DNA from: Mesobacterium pallidum
GTDB taxonomy: Bacteria > Pseudomonadota > Alphaproteobacteria > Rhodobacterales > Rhodobacteraceae
Assembly (NCBI RefSeq): GCF_019966535.1
Contig: NZ_JAIMID010000028.1
Coordinates: 1 to 56,615 of the forward strand
DNA length: 56,615 nt
Direction of reading: 5' to 3'
Part shown: piece after piece, positions 43,439 to 51,125 of the stretch
How positions within the stretch are numbered: position 1 is the first letter of the stretch
How the letters are laid out: each line of letters begins with the position of its first letter
Program-made: the position numbers and the translations under genes
The notes under the pieces: model-generated
Told to the model about the DNA's origin: nothing
Databases searched by the model: none
Seen by the model: only the letters and a program-made list of their open reading frames with translations

Positions 43439-44454
43439 CCGACCCCGCCGCCGCCCCGCCGCCCGGTATCGGAGAGCTGCGCGTGCTGATGCCGGACGTT
43501 GTCTGGTTCCGGGCGCCCCTGCCGATGACCATCGGGCATGTGAACATCTATCTGGTTCGGGACGGCAGGGGCTGGGTCATGGTCGACGCCGGGTTCGGCG
43601 ATGCCGAGGCGCTGGACTTCTGGGAACGGATGGTGACCGGCCCGCTGGCGGACTTCTCGATACACGCCATTTTGGTGACGCATGCGCATATCGACCACGT
43701 GGGCGGAGCAGGATGGTTGTGCCGAAGGCTCGGGGCCGAGTTGTGGATGGGACGCGAAGAATATCTGATCGCCCGGCTGGACCATACCGATGCGGGACAG
43801 GTCGGACGCGAAGATCAGCAGCGCCACCTGCTCGACATGGGGCTGGACCGGGCGACGGCGCGGGGGATCGCCGACTTCAAGGTGGCGGAACTGGCGGGCC
43901 TGACCACCCTGCCCGACGTCTACCGCCCGCTGATCCCGAACCGGAGTCTGATCCTGGGCCAGCGACGGTTCCGGATCCTGTCGGCACCGGGACACTCACC
44001 GGCCCAGATCATGCTACACGATCGCGAAGGCGGGCTGCTGCTGGCGGCGGATCAGGTCATGGACGGCGTCGCCGCTCCGATGACCATCCTGCCGGGTGAA
44101 CCGGGGCTGGAGTCTTATGATCTGTACCTCGACAGCCTTGACCGGCTTGAACGCGACATCTCAACAGACACACTGGTCCTGGCCGGACACCATGCCCCCT
44201 TTCGCGGGATCGGAGCGGCCATCGGCAAGATCCGGCGCCACCATGCCTTGCGCGCCGAAATGGTTCTGGCTGCGGTGGCGGACCGTCCGCTGACGGTTGC
44301 GCAAGTGATGGACGCCGTGATCCGCCCCGGTCTGAACCCACGCCAGTGCCACTTTGCCATCGGCGAAATGCTGGCCTATGCGCATCACCTTGTCGGACAG
44401 GGCCGGGCCCGCTGGCGGAGGGAGGATGGCATCCGCCGCCTCTCCGCCACCTAG
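43435..44454 (+). CDS. MBL-fold metallo-hydrolase
   Basis: A protein of 339 residues from GTG 43435, overlapping the SDR stop by four bases. The metal motif is THAHIDHVGG (HxHxDH, about 79-88), with later ligands in APGHSPAQIML (His about 185), LLLAADQVMDG (Asp about 203) and LAGHHAPF (His about 247). The C-terminal about 75 residues form a helical/winged extension, as in thioesterase-like members. Likely roles are hydrolysis of a thioester or lactone. Confidence 0.88.
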   Translation: MTDPAAAPPPGIGELRVLMPDVVWFRAPLPMTIGHVNIYLVRDGRGWVMVDAGFGDAEALDFWERMVTGPLADFSIHAILVTHAHIDHVGGAGWLCRRLGAELWMGREEYLIARLDHTDAGQVGREDQQRHLLDMGLDRATARGIADFKVAELAGLTTLPDVYRPLIPNRSLILGQRRFRILSAPGHSPAQIMLHDREGGLLLAADQVMDGVAAPMTILPGEPGLESYDLYLDSLDRLERDISTDTLVLAGHHAPFRGIGAAIGKIRRHHALRAEMVLAAVADRPLTVAQVMDAVIRPGLNPRQCHFAIGEMLAYAHHLVGQGRARWRREDGIRRLSAT

Positions 44455-44491
44455 TCGTCACCGGTCCCTGCGCCGCGCAGTTCAGCCGAAT

Positions 44492-44974
44492 TCAGTCAGC
44501 CGGATACCACTTGCCGTCGTTCTTCGACATGTAGGGCTTGGCGACCTCGACCAGAACGCCGTGTGCGTGCTTGGGCGAGACCCAGCCCCATTCCTGCCAG
44601 GTCATGTTCGGGTCCTGACTGATGCCGCCAACCGTGTCGATGCCCTGTTCGCGCAGCTTCTGAAGCGACCCCGGCACATCCTTGGTGGTCAGGCAGATGT
44701 GATGCACATGCTCTCCCTTCTTTTCCAGCCGGTCGCCCAGAGGCGTTCCCGGACCCGGCTGGATGAACTGGATCTCCGCCCCGTGATCCGACACGAAGGT
44801 GGCCCATTTCATGCCCTTGTCCTCACCGCCCTCGAAATCGTCGTAGCGCACGATCTGCTGTTCCACCTGTCCGGGGTCGAGCACGCCCAGGATCTTGCTC
44901 CAGTGTTCGACAGCGGCGTCGAGGTCCTTCACCAGCAGGCATACGTGTGCAAATGGTCCGCTCGGCATCGTCAT
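44492..44974 (-). CDS. VOC-family (glyoxalase / methylmalonyl-CoA epimerase-like) protein
   Basis: A protein of 160 residues from ATG 44974. Two beta-alpha-beta-beta-beta modules carry ligand-like residues: His in FAHVCLLVKD (about 9), Gln/Glu in GAEIQFIQPG (about 78), His in GEHVHHICLTT (about 96), and Glu in HGVLVEVAKPY (about 146). This arrangement resembles methylmalonyl-CoA epimerase and glyoxalase I. It is a single gene, divergent from the IclR regulator across dyad G. Confidence 0.82.
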   Translation of the reverse strand: MTMPSGPFAHVCLLVKDLDAAVEHWSKILGVLDPGQVEQQIVRYDDFEGGEDKGMKWATFVSDHGAEIQFIQPGPGTPLGDRLEKKGEHVHHICLTTKDVPGSLQKLREQGIDTVGGISQDPNMTWQEWGWVSPKHAHGVLVEVAKPYMSKNDGKWYPAD

Positions 44975-45050
44975 TCTCCAGTTCTTGTCAATCTTCGCAC
45001 GGGAGTCGCCCGCGCCCGGACACAAGTCTGGGCCGGTTCGTCGCGGCAGG

Positions 45051-45070
45051 CACCCGACGCAGGATAGGTG
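45051..45070. promoter_or_regulatory. Dyad G, putative LAL-regulator operator
   Basis: CACCCGAC-GCAG-GATAGGTG lies between the divergent VOC gene (start 44974) and IclR gene (start 45136). Two bases later (CCGG)x4 follows at 45073-45088. Confidence 0.65.
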
Positions 45071-45135
45071 TCCCGGCCGGCCGGCCGGTTCAGGCTGCCG
45101 TCAAGTGCCGCAGTCAGTTGCGGCAGGGGAGAGCG

Positions 45136-45960
45136 ATGGCCTACCGCCCCGTCAAATCGGCGCTCAGGGTGCTGGACATCCTGCGACTGTTTTCGGTCGA
45201 GAAACGCGCGCTCAGCCAAAGCGAGATCATAGGTCTGCTTGGGCTGCCGCAGTCCAGTGCCGTTTTTCTTCTGCGCAGCATGATCGAAAGCGGCTACCTG
45301 ACGTACCGCCGCGAGGAGCGGGTCTATTTCCCGACGCCCGAGGTCCTGCACCTCGGCAACTGGCTGGAAGGATTCGGCTATGATGCCTTCTTTGGGGAAA
45401 GCGCGGTTTCGGACCTCATGCATGACATCGCCGAACGCACCGGAGAGACAGTTTCCGTCAGTTCGCAGAACGACATCTTCGTCCATTTCCACCGGATCAT
45501 CCGGCTGAACCTGCCTTCGGCCCTGCGGGTCGAAGAGGGGTCGGTCATGCCGCTGACCTATTCCAGCTACGGGCGGGTCCTGCTCAGCCGGCAGAGCCCG
45601 ACCCAGATCGACCGGGTCTGCCGGCTGATCCGCGCCCGCGAGACGCGGGCTGACCTGAAGTTCGACGTCGACGACATGATCGCGCAGATCATGGCGATGC
45701 GAGAGAGCCGCTTTTGCTTTTCCTACAGCCCGATCCTGCCAAATGCCGCCAGCGTCGCCACGACGCTGCCGGTGCGCATTGCCGGGCGTGACGTGGCCAT
45801 TGGCGTCGGCGGACCTGCCGACCGCATCCGTCCCGCGCTCGACCTGATTGCCGGAACCCTGCGCACCACGCTCGACCGGCATGAACCCAGGCTGATCGCG
45901 GCGTTCGGCGCATCGGCCGATCCCGGACGCAGTGGCGCCCCGTCCGCACGCGACGGCTGA
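45136..45960 (+). CDS. IclR-family transcriptional regulator
   Basis: A protein of 274 residues. The N-terminal winged helix (about 5-68) reads VKSALRVLDILRLFSVEKRA, then LLGLPQSSAVFLLRSMIESG. The C-terminal effector domain (about 85-255) has GETVSVSSQNDIFVHFHRII, and near its end TTLPVRIAGRDVAIGVGGPA. ATG 45136 follows GGGGAGAG. It stands at the head of the plus-strand unit with the DapA-like lyase and luciferase-like oxygenase and probably controls it locally, beneath the LAL regulator. Confidence 0.9.
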   Translation: MAYRPVKSALRVLDILRLFSVEKRALSQSEIIGLLGLPQSSAVFLLRSMIESGYLTYRREERVYFPTPEVLHLGNWLEGFGYDAFFGESAVSDLMHDIAERTGETVSVSSQNDIFVHFHRIIRLNLPSALRVEEGSVMPLTYSSYGRVLLSRQSPTQIDRVCRLIRARETRADLKFDVDDMIAQIMAMRESRFCFSYSPILPNAASVATTLPVRIAGRDVAIGVGGPADRIRPALDLIAGTLRTTLDRHEPRLIAAFGASADPGRSGAPSARDG

Positions 45961-45972
45961 CTCCCTGCGCGC

Positions 45973-45986
45973 ATTGCATTTGCAAT
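45973..45986. promoter_or_regulatory. Palindrome, possible IclR operator
   Basis: ATTGCA-TT-TGCAAT, a 6-bp inverted repeat in the 127-bp gap between the iclR-type gene and the DapA-like gene. IclR-family proteins use short palindromes of about this size. No second copy was seen. Confidence 0.4.
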
Positions 45987-46087
45987 ACTCGCCGCTCTGG
46001 TCCGATTTGCCTTTGGTTCACGCCCGTCGGCCCGCACCATGTCGGCAGGAGGCGGTGCGCAATCTGACACCGCAGGGAGGACACAAG

Positions 46088-47086
46088 ATGAAATATTCCA
46101 GATCCGAGGCCAAAGACTGGGTCAAGAAGAACTTTGTGGGCTATTCCGTCACGACCACCACGGCCCTGACGCCGGATGGCGAGATCGACTTCGACGGCCT
46201 GCGCTGCAATACCGAGAAATTCCTCGCGCTTCCCGGTGTCAACGGGCTCTATGTCGGGTCGCTCTATCAGGAGTTCTGGACCCAGACACTCGACGAACGC
46301 AAGGCGGTGACAGAAACGATCCTTGGCGCGCAGAACGGGCGCGGTCAGTCGGTCGTGAACATAACCCACACCTCGATCAAGGACAGCATCGACCTGGCAA
46401 AGCATGCGCAGGCGAATGGGGCCGACATGATCATGTGCTGGCCGCCCTATTACGGCCCGCGAAATGACGACGGGGTGCTCGACTTCTACAAGCGGCTGGC
46501 GGATTCGGTCGACATCGCCATTGCCACCTACACGACCACTTTGCACGAGCTGGGGTTCTACATAACCCCCGACCTGATGGACCGCATCGCCGAGATCGAG
46601 ACTGTCGCCGCGGCCAAGGAAGCCTCGCTCTCGCTCGACAAATATTCCGCCATGGCGCTTGCTGTCGGCGACCGCATCCAGGTGAGCGCTCCGCTAGAGG
46701 AATACTATTTCTTCGGCAAGACCGCGATGCCGCACCTGACTCCGCGCTTCATCATCGGGTCGTCCCGTCCGCTGTACATGCAGACGGCCGAGCGTCCGAA
46801 TTGCCGCGACTTCTTCGACGCCATCGACAGCGGCGACGTGGCGACAGCCGGAGAGAAGCTGACCGCGATCCTGCGCGTGGCAAATGAACTGCACAGCCGT
46901 TACCTCGCCAAGGGGGTGCATCACCTCACTCTGATGAAATACATCTCCACGCTCTACGGCTTTGCCGGGGGCCCTGTGCGTCCGCCGCTGGTCCAGCCGA
47001 CCGAGGAGGAAAAGGCCCACGCCCGCGCGGTCCTTCACGCCAATGGCCTCTTGCCCGACGAAGCCGGAGCCATGGCCGCCCAGTAA
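46088..47086 (+). CDS. Dihydrodipicolinate-synthase/N-acetylneuraminate-lyase family protein
   Basis: A protein of 332 residues with the DapA TIM-barrel order: an opening VTTTTALTPDGEIDFDGL (about 21-38), a glycine loop, the tyrosine in IAIATYTTTLHE, and the Schiff-base lysine in AAAKEASLSLDKY. Two family motifs are changed: GTTGE reads GSLYQE, and YNxP reads YTTT. The enzyme probably makes a lysine Schiff base with a different keto acid and catalyses an aldol cleavage or dehydration. It is not likely to serve lysine synthesis, given its place in a catabolic operon. GGGAGGA lies about ten bases before ATG 46088. Confidence 0.85.
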   Translation: MKYSRSEAKDWVKKNFVGYSVTTTTALTPDGEIDFDGLRCNTEKFLALPGVNGLYVGSLYQEFWTQTLDERKAVTETILGAQNGRGQSVVNITHTSIKDSIDLAKHAQANGADMIMCWPPYYGPRNDDGVLDFYKRLADSVDIAIATYTTTLHELGFYITPDLMDRIAEIETVAAAKEASLSLDKYSAMALAVGDRIQVSAPLEEYYFFGKTAMPHLTPRFIIGSSRPLYMQTAERPNCRDFFDAIDSGDVATAGEKLTAILRVANELHSRYLAKGVHHLTLMKYISTLYGFAGGPVRPPLVQPTEEEKAHARAVLHANGLLPDEAGAMAAQ

Positions 47087-47194
47087 CCCGGCCCAAACGC
47101 CAAACGACATACGCCAACGGGCGCGTGCCCCCGGATGCCGAAGCGTCCGGGACCGGTCGCCGCGACCCAGACATCATTTGCGAAAGGACATCCC

Positions 47195-48370
47195 ATGACC
47201 GTTACCTGGCCCCTCAAATTCGGCTCCTTCATCTCTCCGGTGCATTCCCCGCGCGAAGACCCCAACCTCACCCTGCATCAGGACGTCGATCTCTGCGTCC
47301 ATCTCGACGACCTCGGATATGACGAGGTCTGGATGGGCGAACACCACTCCACCGGTTGGGAATACGTCGCCTCGCCGGAACTGTTCCTGTCCTACGTCGC
47401 CGCGAAAACCCGCCGGATCAAGCTGGGCACCGGGGTGATTTCGCTGCCCTATCATCATCCGTTCAACGTGGCCGAACGCGTGCTTCTTCTGGACCATCTC
47501 AGCCGGGGGCGGATGATGTTCGGCTTCGGGCCCGGCGCTCTCGCCTATGACGCCTATCTCTACGGGATGCATTCCAACGACCTGCGCCCGCGGATGGAGC
47601 AGAGCCTGGACGTCGTTCTGCCGCTGCTGCGCGGCGAGCGAGTCAGCAAGACGACCGACTGGTTTACCCTGCGGGACGCGAAATGCCAGCTGCGCCCTTA
47701 TGCGCCGGACGGGTTCGAGATCGCGGTGACCTGTACGACATCGCCGTCCGGGCCCAAGCTGGCCGGGCGCAACGGACTGTCGATGCTAACGCTGAACGCC
47801 ACGCAGGTCGCCGGCATCTCGGCGCTGTCCGGCAACTGGTCCATCGCCGAAGAGGTCGCCGCCGAAAACGGCCAGACACTGGACCGGCGCAACTGGCGGC
47901 TGGTCGGCCCCATGCACATCGCGGAAACCGAGGCGCAGGCCCGCAAGGACGTGGCGCATGGCCTGCCGGACTGGATCTACTACAACACCAAGGTGGGCAC
48001 CCTTGGTCTGGTACCGGAAACCGCCACCACGACGGATCAGTATGTCGATGCGCTGAACGAAAACGGGTTCGCCATTGTTGGCACGCCCGATCAGGCCGCC
48101 GCCCAGATCGAACGGTTGTGGGACCAGTCGGGCGGGTTCGGCACCTTCCTGTTCTGGGCCCATGACTGGGCCGACCGCGAGGCCACGCGCCGGTCGTACG
48201 AGCTGTTCGCGCGCTATGTCGCGCCCCGGTTCAAGGGCCATGTCGCCAGCCTTGCGGAATCCGAGGCGCACGCCCTGCGGCATCGTGGCGAGCTTGCCCC
48301 GCAGGCCGCCGCCGCGCGCAAGAAAGTCACCGACGAATATGCGGCGCAGAAGGCGGCGAAAGCCTCCTGA
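47195..48370 (+). CDS. LLM-class (luciferase-like) flavin-dependent monooxygenase
   Basis: A protein of 391 residues. LGYDEVWMGEHHSTGWEYVA is at about 47-66, RRIKLGTGVISLPYHHPFN at about 75-93, and SRGRMMFGFGPGAL at about 108-121, all standard for two-component FMNH2-dependent oxygenases. The C-terminal extension of about 60 residues is alanine- and lysine-rich. It resembles enzymes described as limonene 1,2-monooxygenase or alkane/ketone oxygenases, but the substrate is not determined. It is not a close copy of the LLM gene at 1751. GAAAGGA precedes ATG 47195. Confidence 0.88.
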   Translation: MTVTWPLKFGSFISPVHSPREDPNLTLHQDVDLCVHLDDLGYDEVWMGEHHSTGWEYVASPELFLSYVAAKTRRIKLGTGVISLPYHHPFNVAERVLLLDHLSRGRMMFGFGPGALAYDAYLYGMHSNDLRPRMEQSLDVVLPLLRGERVSKTTDWFTLRDAKCQLRPYAPDGFEIAVTCTTSPSGPKLAGRNGLSMLTLNATQVAGISALSGNWSIAEEVAAENGQTLDRRNWRLVGPMHIAETEAQARKDVAHGLPDWIYYNTKVGTLGLVPETATTTDQYVDALNENGFAIVGTPDQAAAQIERLWDQSGGFGTFLFWAHDWADREATRRSYELFARYVAPRFKGHVASLAESEAHALRHRGELAPQAAAARKKVTDEYAAQKAAKAS

Positions 48371-48415
48371 TCTGACTCTGTGAGGCACAGCCGACTTGCC
48401 CTGAAACCGGCCCCC

Positions 48416-48435
48416 TGCCCGACGAAAGACAGGCG
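48416..48435. promoter_or_regulatory. Dyad H, putative LAL-regulator operator
   Basis: TGCCCGAC-GAAA-GACAGGCG, in the 131-bp gap before the Gfo/Idh/MocA gene. The left half resembles dyad G and the right half dyad F. A GGCCGGC-GG-GCCGGCC palindrome (48440-48455) follows. Confidence 0.55.
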
Positions 48436-48482
48436 TCAGGGCCGGCGGGCCGGCCGATAGTGGCCGCAGGAAGGAGATCCGG

Positions 48483-48509
48483 ATGACAGGCACACTTCGC
48501 CATGACTGA
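48483..48509 (+). CDS. Eight-codon leader ORF overlapping the next start
   Basis: ATG 48483 follows a strong AGGAAGGAG site by five bases and encodes MTGTLRHD, stopping with TGA at 48507-48509. That stop overlaps the Gfo/Idh/MocA start region (ATG 48502), which has no ribosome site of its own. Translational coupling through the leader is the simplest reading. Confidence 0.5.
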   Translation: MTGTLRHD

Positions 48510-49605
48510 TCTGCGCGTGGGCGTGATCGGTGCCAGCCCGAACGGCAGCTGGGGCAGTGTCGCGCATCTGCCGGCACTCGCTGCCCTTCCGGGTGTCCGG
48601 GCCCAGGCTGTCAGCACGGCGCATGCGGAAACCGCTCGGGCGACGGCGGACAAGTACGGGATTTCATCGGCCTACGGCGCACCGCAAGACCTTGTCGCCG
48701 ATCCCGAGGTCGATCTGGTGACTGTCGCCGTCCGTGTCCCGGCACACCGTGACATCGTGCTGGCCGCGCTGGCCGCGCGCAAGCCGGTCTATTGCGAATG
48801 GCCGCTCGGGCGCACCACGTCCGAGGCCGCGGAGATGCTGGCTGCCGCCCGTGCGGCGGGGGTTGCGCATGTGGTTGGCTTCCAGGCACGGCGGTCTCCG
48901 GCGGTGCGACTGGCCCGCGACATGATCGCGGCGGGAGACATCGGCACCGTCACCGCCGCGCATCTGCTGCATTCGGTCCCCTGGGGATTTTCCGCGCCCG
49001 GCCAGTCGTACCTGCTGGACCGGGACAGCGGCGCGCATTTTCTCTCGATTCCCGGCGGTCATTCGCTGGACACCCTCGGGTTCATGCTGGGCGACGTGGT
49101 CGAGGTGACCGCACGCCTGACAGGCGGACCCGAGGTCGCCCCGTCCGGCGTTGCCCGGCCAACCGCCACGCGCGGCTGGATCGGCGCCACCATGGCCAGC
49201 GGAGCCGAGGCCGGGCTGACCCTGATCGGCACACCGGGGACTGGGACCGGCATCAGGCTGCAGATCAGCGGCACCAAGGGCGATCTGGTGCTGCACTCCA
49301 CCCCTGGCGGGCGGGGCATCCAGATGGCCGACCTGCGGCTGTTCCGCAGCACAGGCATCGGCGCGCTTGACGAGATCGAGATCCCGTCGCGGTACCATCC
49401 CCTTCCGGCCGGGACCCTGACCAACCCCGCCCTGAACGTCGCGGCATCCTATCTGGCGGTCCGTGACGCGCTGGCAGACCGCACCGCGCCCGTCCCGGAT
49501 TTCGGCGATGCGCTGCGCTGCCACCGCCTGCTGGACGCGGTTCAGCTGGCCAGCGACACGGGCACGGCGCAAAGCGTGCCAGACACCGCGAAGGAGATCG
49601 CATGA
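48502..49605 (+). CDS. Gfo/Idh/MocA-family oxidoreductase (Gal80-like branch)
   Basis: A protein of 367 residues. The Rossmann motif is VGVIGASPNGSWGSVAHLPA (about 6-25), and the conserved EKP of the family reads EWP (CEWPLGRTTSEAAEML, about 95). The C-terminal alpha/beta domain (about 130-340) includes the GGHSLDTLGFMLGD helix. Members oxidise or reduce sugars, inositols and other cyclic alcohols with NAD(P). The missing EKP lysine is shared with Gal80-like relatives. Its stop overlaps the next SDR start by four bases. Confidence 0.88.
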   Translation: MTDLRVGVIGASPNGSWGSVAHLPALAALPGVRAQAVSTAHAETARATADKYGISSAYGAPQDLVADPEVDLVTVAVRVPAHRDIVLAALAARKPVYCEWPLGRTTSEAAEMLAAARAAGVAHVVGFQARRSPAVRLARDMIAAGDIGTVTAAHLLHSVPWGFSAPGQSYLLDRDSGAHFLSIPGGHSLDTLGFMLGDVVEVTARLTGGPEVAPSGVARPTATRGWIGATMASGAEAGLTLIGTPGTGTGIRLQISGTKGDLVLHSTPGGRGIQMADLRLFRSTGIGALDEIEIPSRYHPLPAGTLTNPALNVAASYLAVRDALADRTAPVPDFGDALRCHRLLDAVQLASDTGTAQSVPDTAKEIA

Positions 49606-50342
49606 CCAGATTGACCGGTAAATCCATCATTGTCACCGGCGCCGCGCGGGGCATTGGCCTTGGCATCGCATCCGCCTGTCGGCGTGAAGGCGCTCGGGTG
49701 CTGGCCGTCGACATCGACCCGTCGGTGGATACCGCCGCAGAGCGGATCGGTGCCACGCCGCTGACCCTCGATATCTGCGCCGACGGCGCCGCATCGCAAG
49801 CCGTCCTTGCCGCCATGCAGGTCTTCGGCGGCATCGACGATCTGGTCAACAACGCCGGGCGCGTGGACGAGGCCGACATCCTCGAAACCTCTGCCAAGCT
49901 CTGGCACGACACCATGCGGCTTAACCTCGAAGCGCCGTTCCTGTGGTGCCAGGCGGTTCTTCCGATAATGCTGGAGCGGGGCGGCGGAGCGATCGTGAAT
50001 GTCTCCTCCATCGAAGCGTCGCAAGTTCGCCCCCGCCACTTTCCCTACGTGATTTCGAAGAGCGGGCTCAATTCGATGACCCGTGCCATTGCCACCGACT
50101 TCGGGCGGCGCGGCATCCGGTGCAACACGCTTTCGCCCGGCTCGGTACGCACCGAGATGTTCGAAACCTACACAGCCCAGTATCCCGGCCTCGCCGCGCA
50201 TCTTGAAAGCCTGAACTACGCCGGGCGACTGGGCACACCGGAAGAGATCGGCAACGCCGCGGTCTTCCTTCTGTCCGATGACACCCCGTTCCTCAACGGA
50301 CACGACCTGACGGTCGACGGGGCACGGACGATCGCAACATGA
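49602..50342 (+). CDS. SDR-family oxidoreductase
   Basis: A protein of 246 residues. TGAARGIGLGIA is at about 12-23, an Asp after beta-2 (LAVDIDPS) points to NAD(H), VNNAGRVDE lies at about 84, the catalytic Ser in VNVSSIEASQ at about 136, and YVISK gives Tyr (about 149) and Lys (about 153). It is in the same operon as the Gfo/Idh/MocA gene and a second SDR, so successive alcohol oxidations of one intermediate are plausible. Confidence 0.92.
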   Translation: MTRLTGKSIIVTGAARGIGLGIASACRREGARVLAVDIDPSVDTAAERIGATPLTLDICADGAASQAVLAAMQVFGGIDDLVNNAGRVDEADILETSAKLWHDTMRLNLEAPFLWCQAVLPIMLERGGGAIVNVSSIEASQVRPRHFPYVISKSGLNSMTRAIATDFGRRGIRCNTLSPGSVRTEMFETYTAQYPGLAAHLESLNYAGRLGTPEEIGNAAVFLLSDDTPFLNGHDLTVDGARTIAT

Positions 50343-50367
50343 GCGGCCGGACTGGAAAGGCAAACCG

Positions 50368-51123
50368 ATGGACATGAACGGCATTACCTGCATTGTCACC
50401 GGCGGCGCACAGGGCCTTGGCGCGGCAACCGTTCGGGCATTGCGCGACAGGGGTGCAAGGGTCGGCATCATCGACATGGCACCTTCGGCCCCCGTCCACT
50501 TCGCCTCGGACCCCGATATCGCCTATGTCAGCGCCAGCGTGACCGACGAGCCCGCCGTGATCGCCGGTCTCAACTCGATTGTGGCAAGGCTTGGTCCGAT
50601 CCGGGCCTGCGTGAACTGTGCTGGGGTCTTTTTCTCGGCACCGACCGTTTCGCAGGGCGGCGCGCATCCCCTGCCCGACTTCCGGCGCGTGATGGACATC
50701 AACGTCAACGGCACCTTCCTTGTTCTCAGCCAGGCGGCGGCGTTGATGGCGCAGAACGACGGCATCGGACCGGACGAAGAGCGCGGCGTGATCGTCAATG
50801 TCTCTTCCATCCGGGCCTTTGACGGCGGCGCGGGCGGCATGGCCTATGCGGCGTCCAAGGGGGCGATCCACGCGATGACCCTGTCTCTTGCGCGCGACCT
50901 TGCCCCACACGGGATCCGCGCCTGCACCATCGCACCCGGCATCATGAATACCGAGATGTTCCACACCCTTTCGCCCGACGCCATTGCGGAATACTCCGAC
51001 ATGGTCGAATTCCCCAAGCGCCTGGGCGACCCGGCAGAGTTCGCGCACGCCGTCTGCTTCATGATCGAGAACCGCTACATGAACGGCGAAACGCTGCGCA
51101 TCGACGCGGCACTAAGGGTCTGA
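50368..51123 (+). CDS. SDR-family oxidoreductase (type II 3-hydroxyacyl-CoA dehydrogenase-like)
   Basis: A protein of 251 residues. VTGGAQGLGAATVRAL is at about 10-25, NCAGVFFSAPT at about 86, the catalytic Ser in VNVSSIRAFDGG at about 147, and YAASK gives Tyr (about 160) and Lys (about 164). The N-terminus and the AGGMAYAASK region resemble type II (short-chain) 3-hydroxyacyl-CoA dehydrogenases. It begins 25 bp after the preceding SDR. Confidence 0.9.
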   Translation: MDMNGITCIVTGGAQGLGAATVRALRDRGARVGIIDMAPSAPVHFASDPDIAYVSASVTDEPAVIAGLNSIVARLGPIRACVNCAGVFFSAPTVSQGGAHPLPDFRRVMDINVNGTFLVLSQAAALMAQNDGIGPDEERGVIVNVSSIRAFDGGAGGMAYAASKGAIHAMTLSLARDLAPHGIRACTIAPGIMNTEMFHTLSPDAIAEYSDMVEFPKRLGDPAEFAHAVCFMIENRYMNGETLRIDAALRV

Positions 51124-51125
51124 CA

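Noticed and set aside
46088..47086. Assignment of the DapA-like gene as lysine biosynthetic dapA
   Set aside because: The GTTGE and YNxP motifs are altered, and the genes around it are catabolic.
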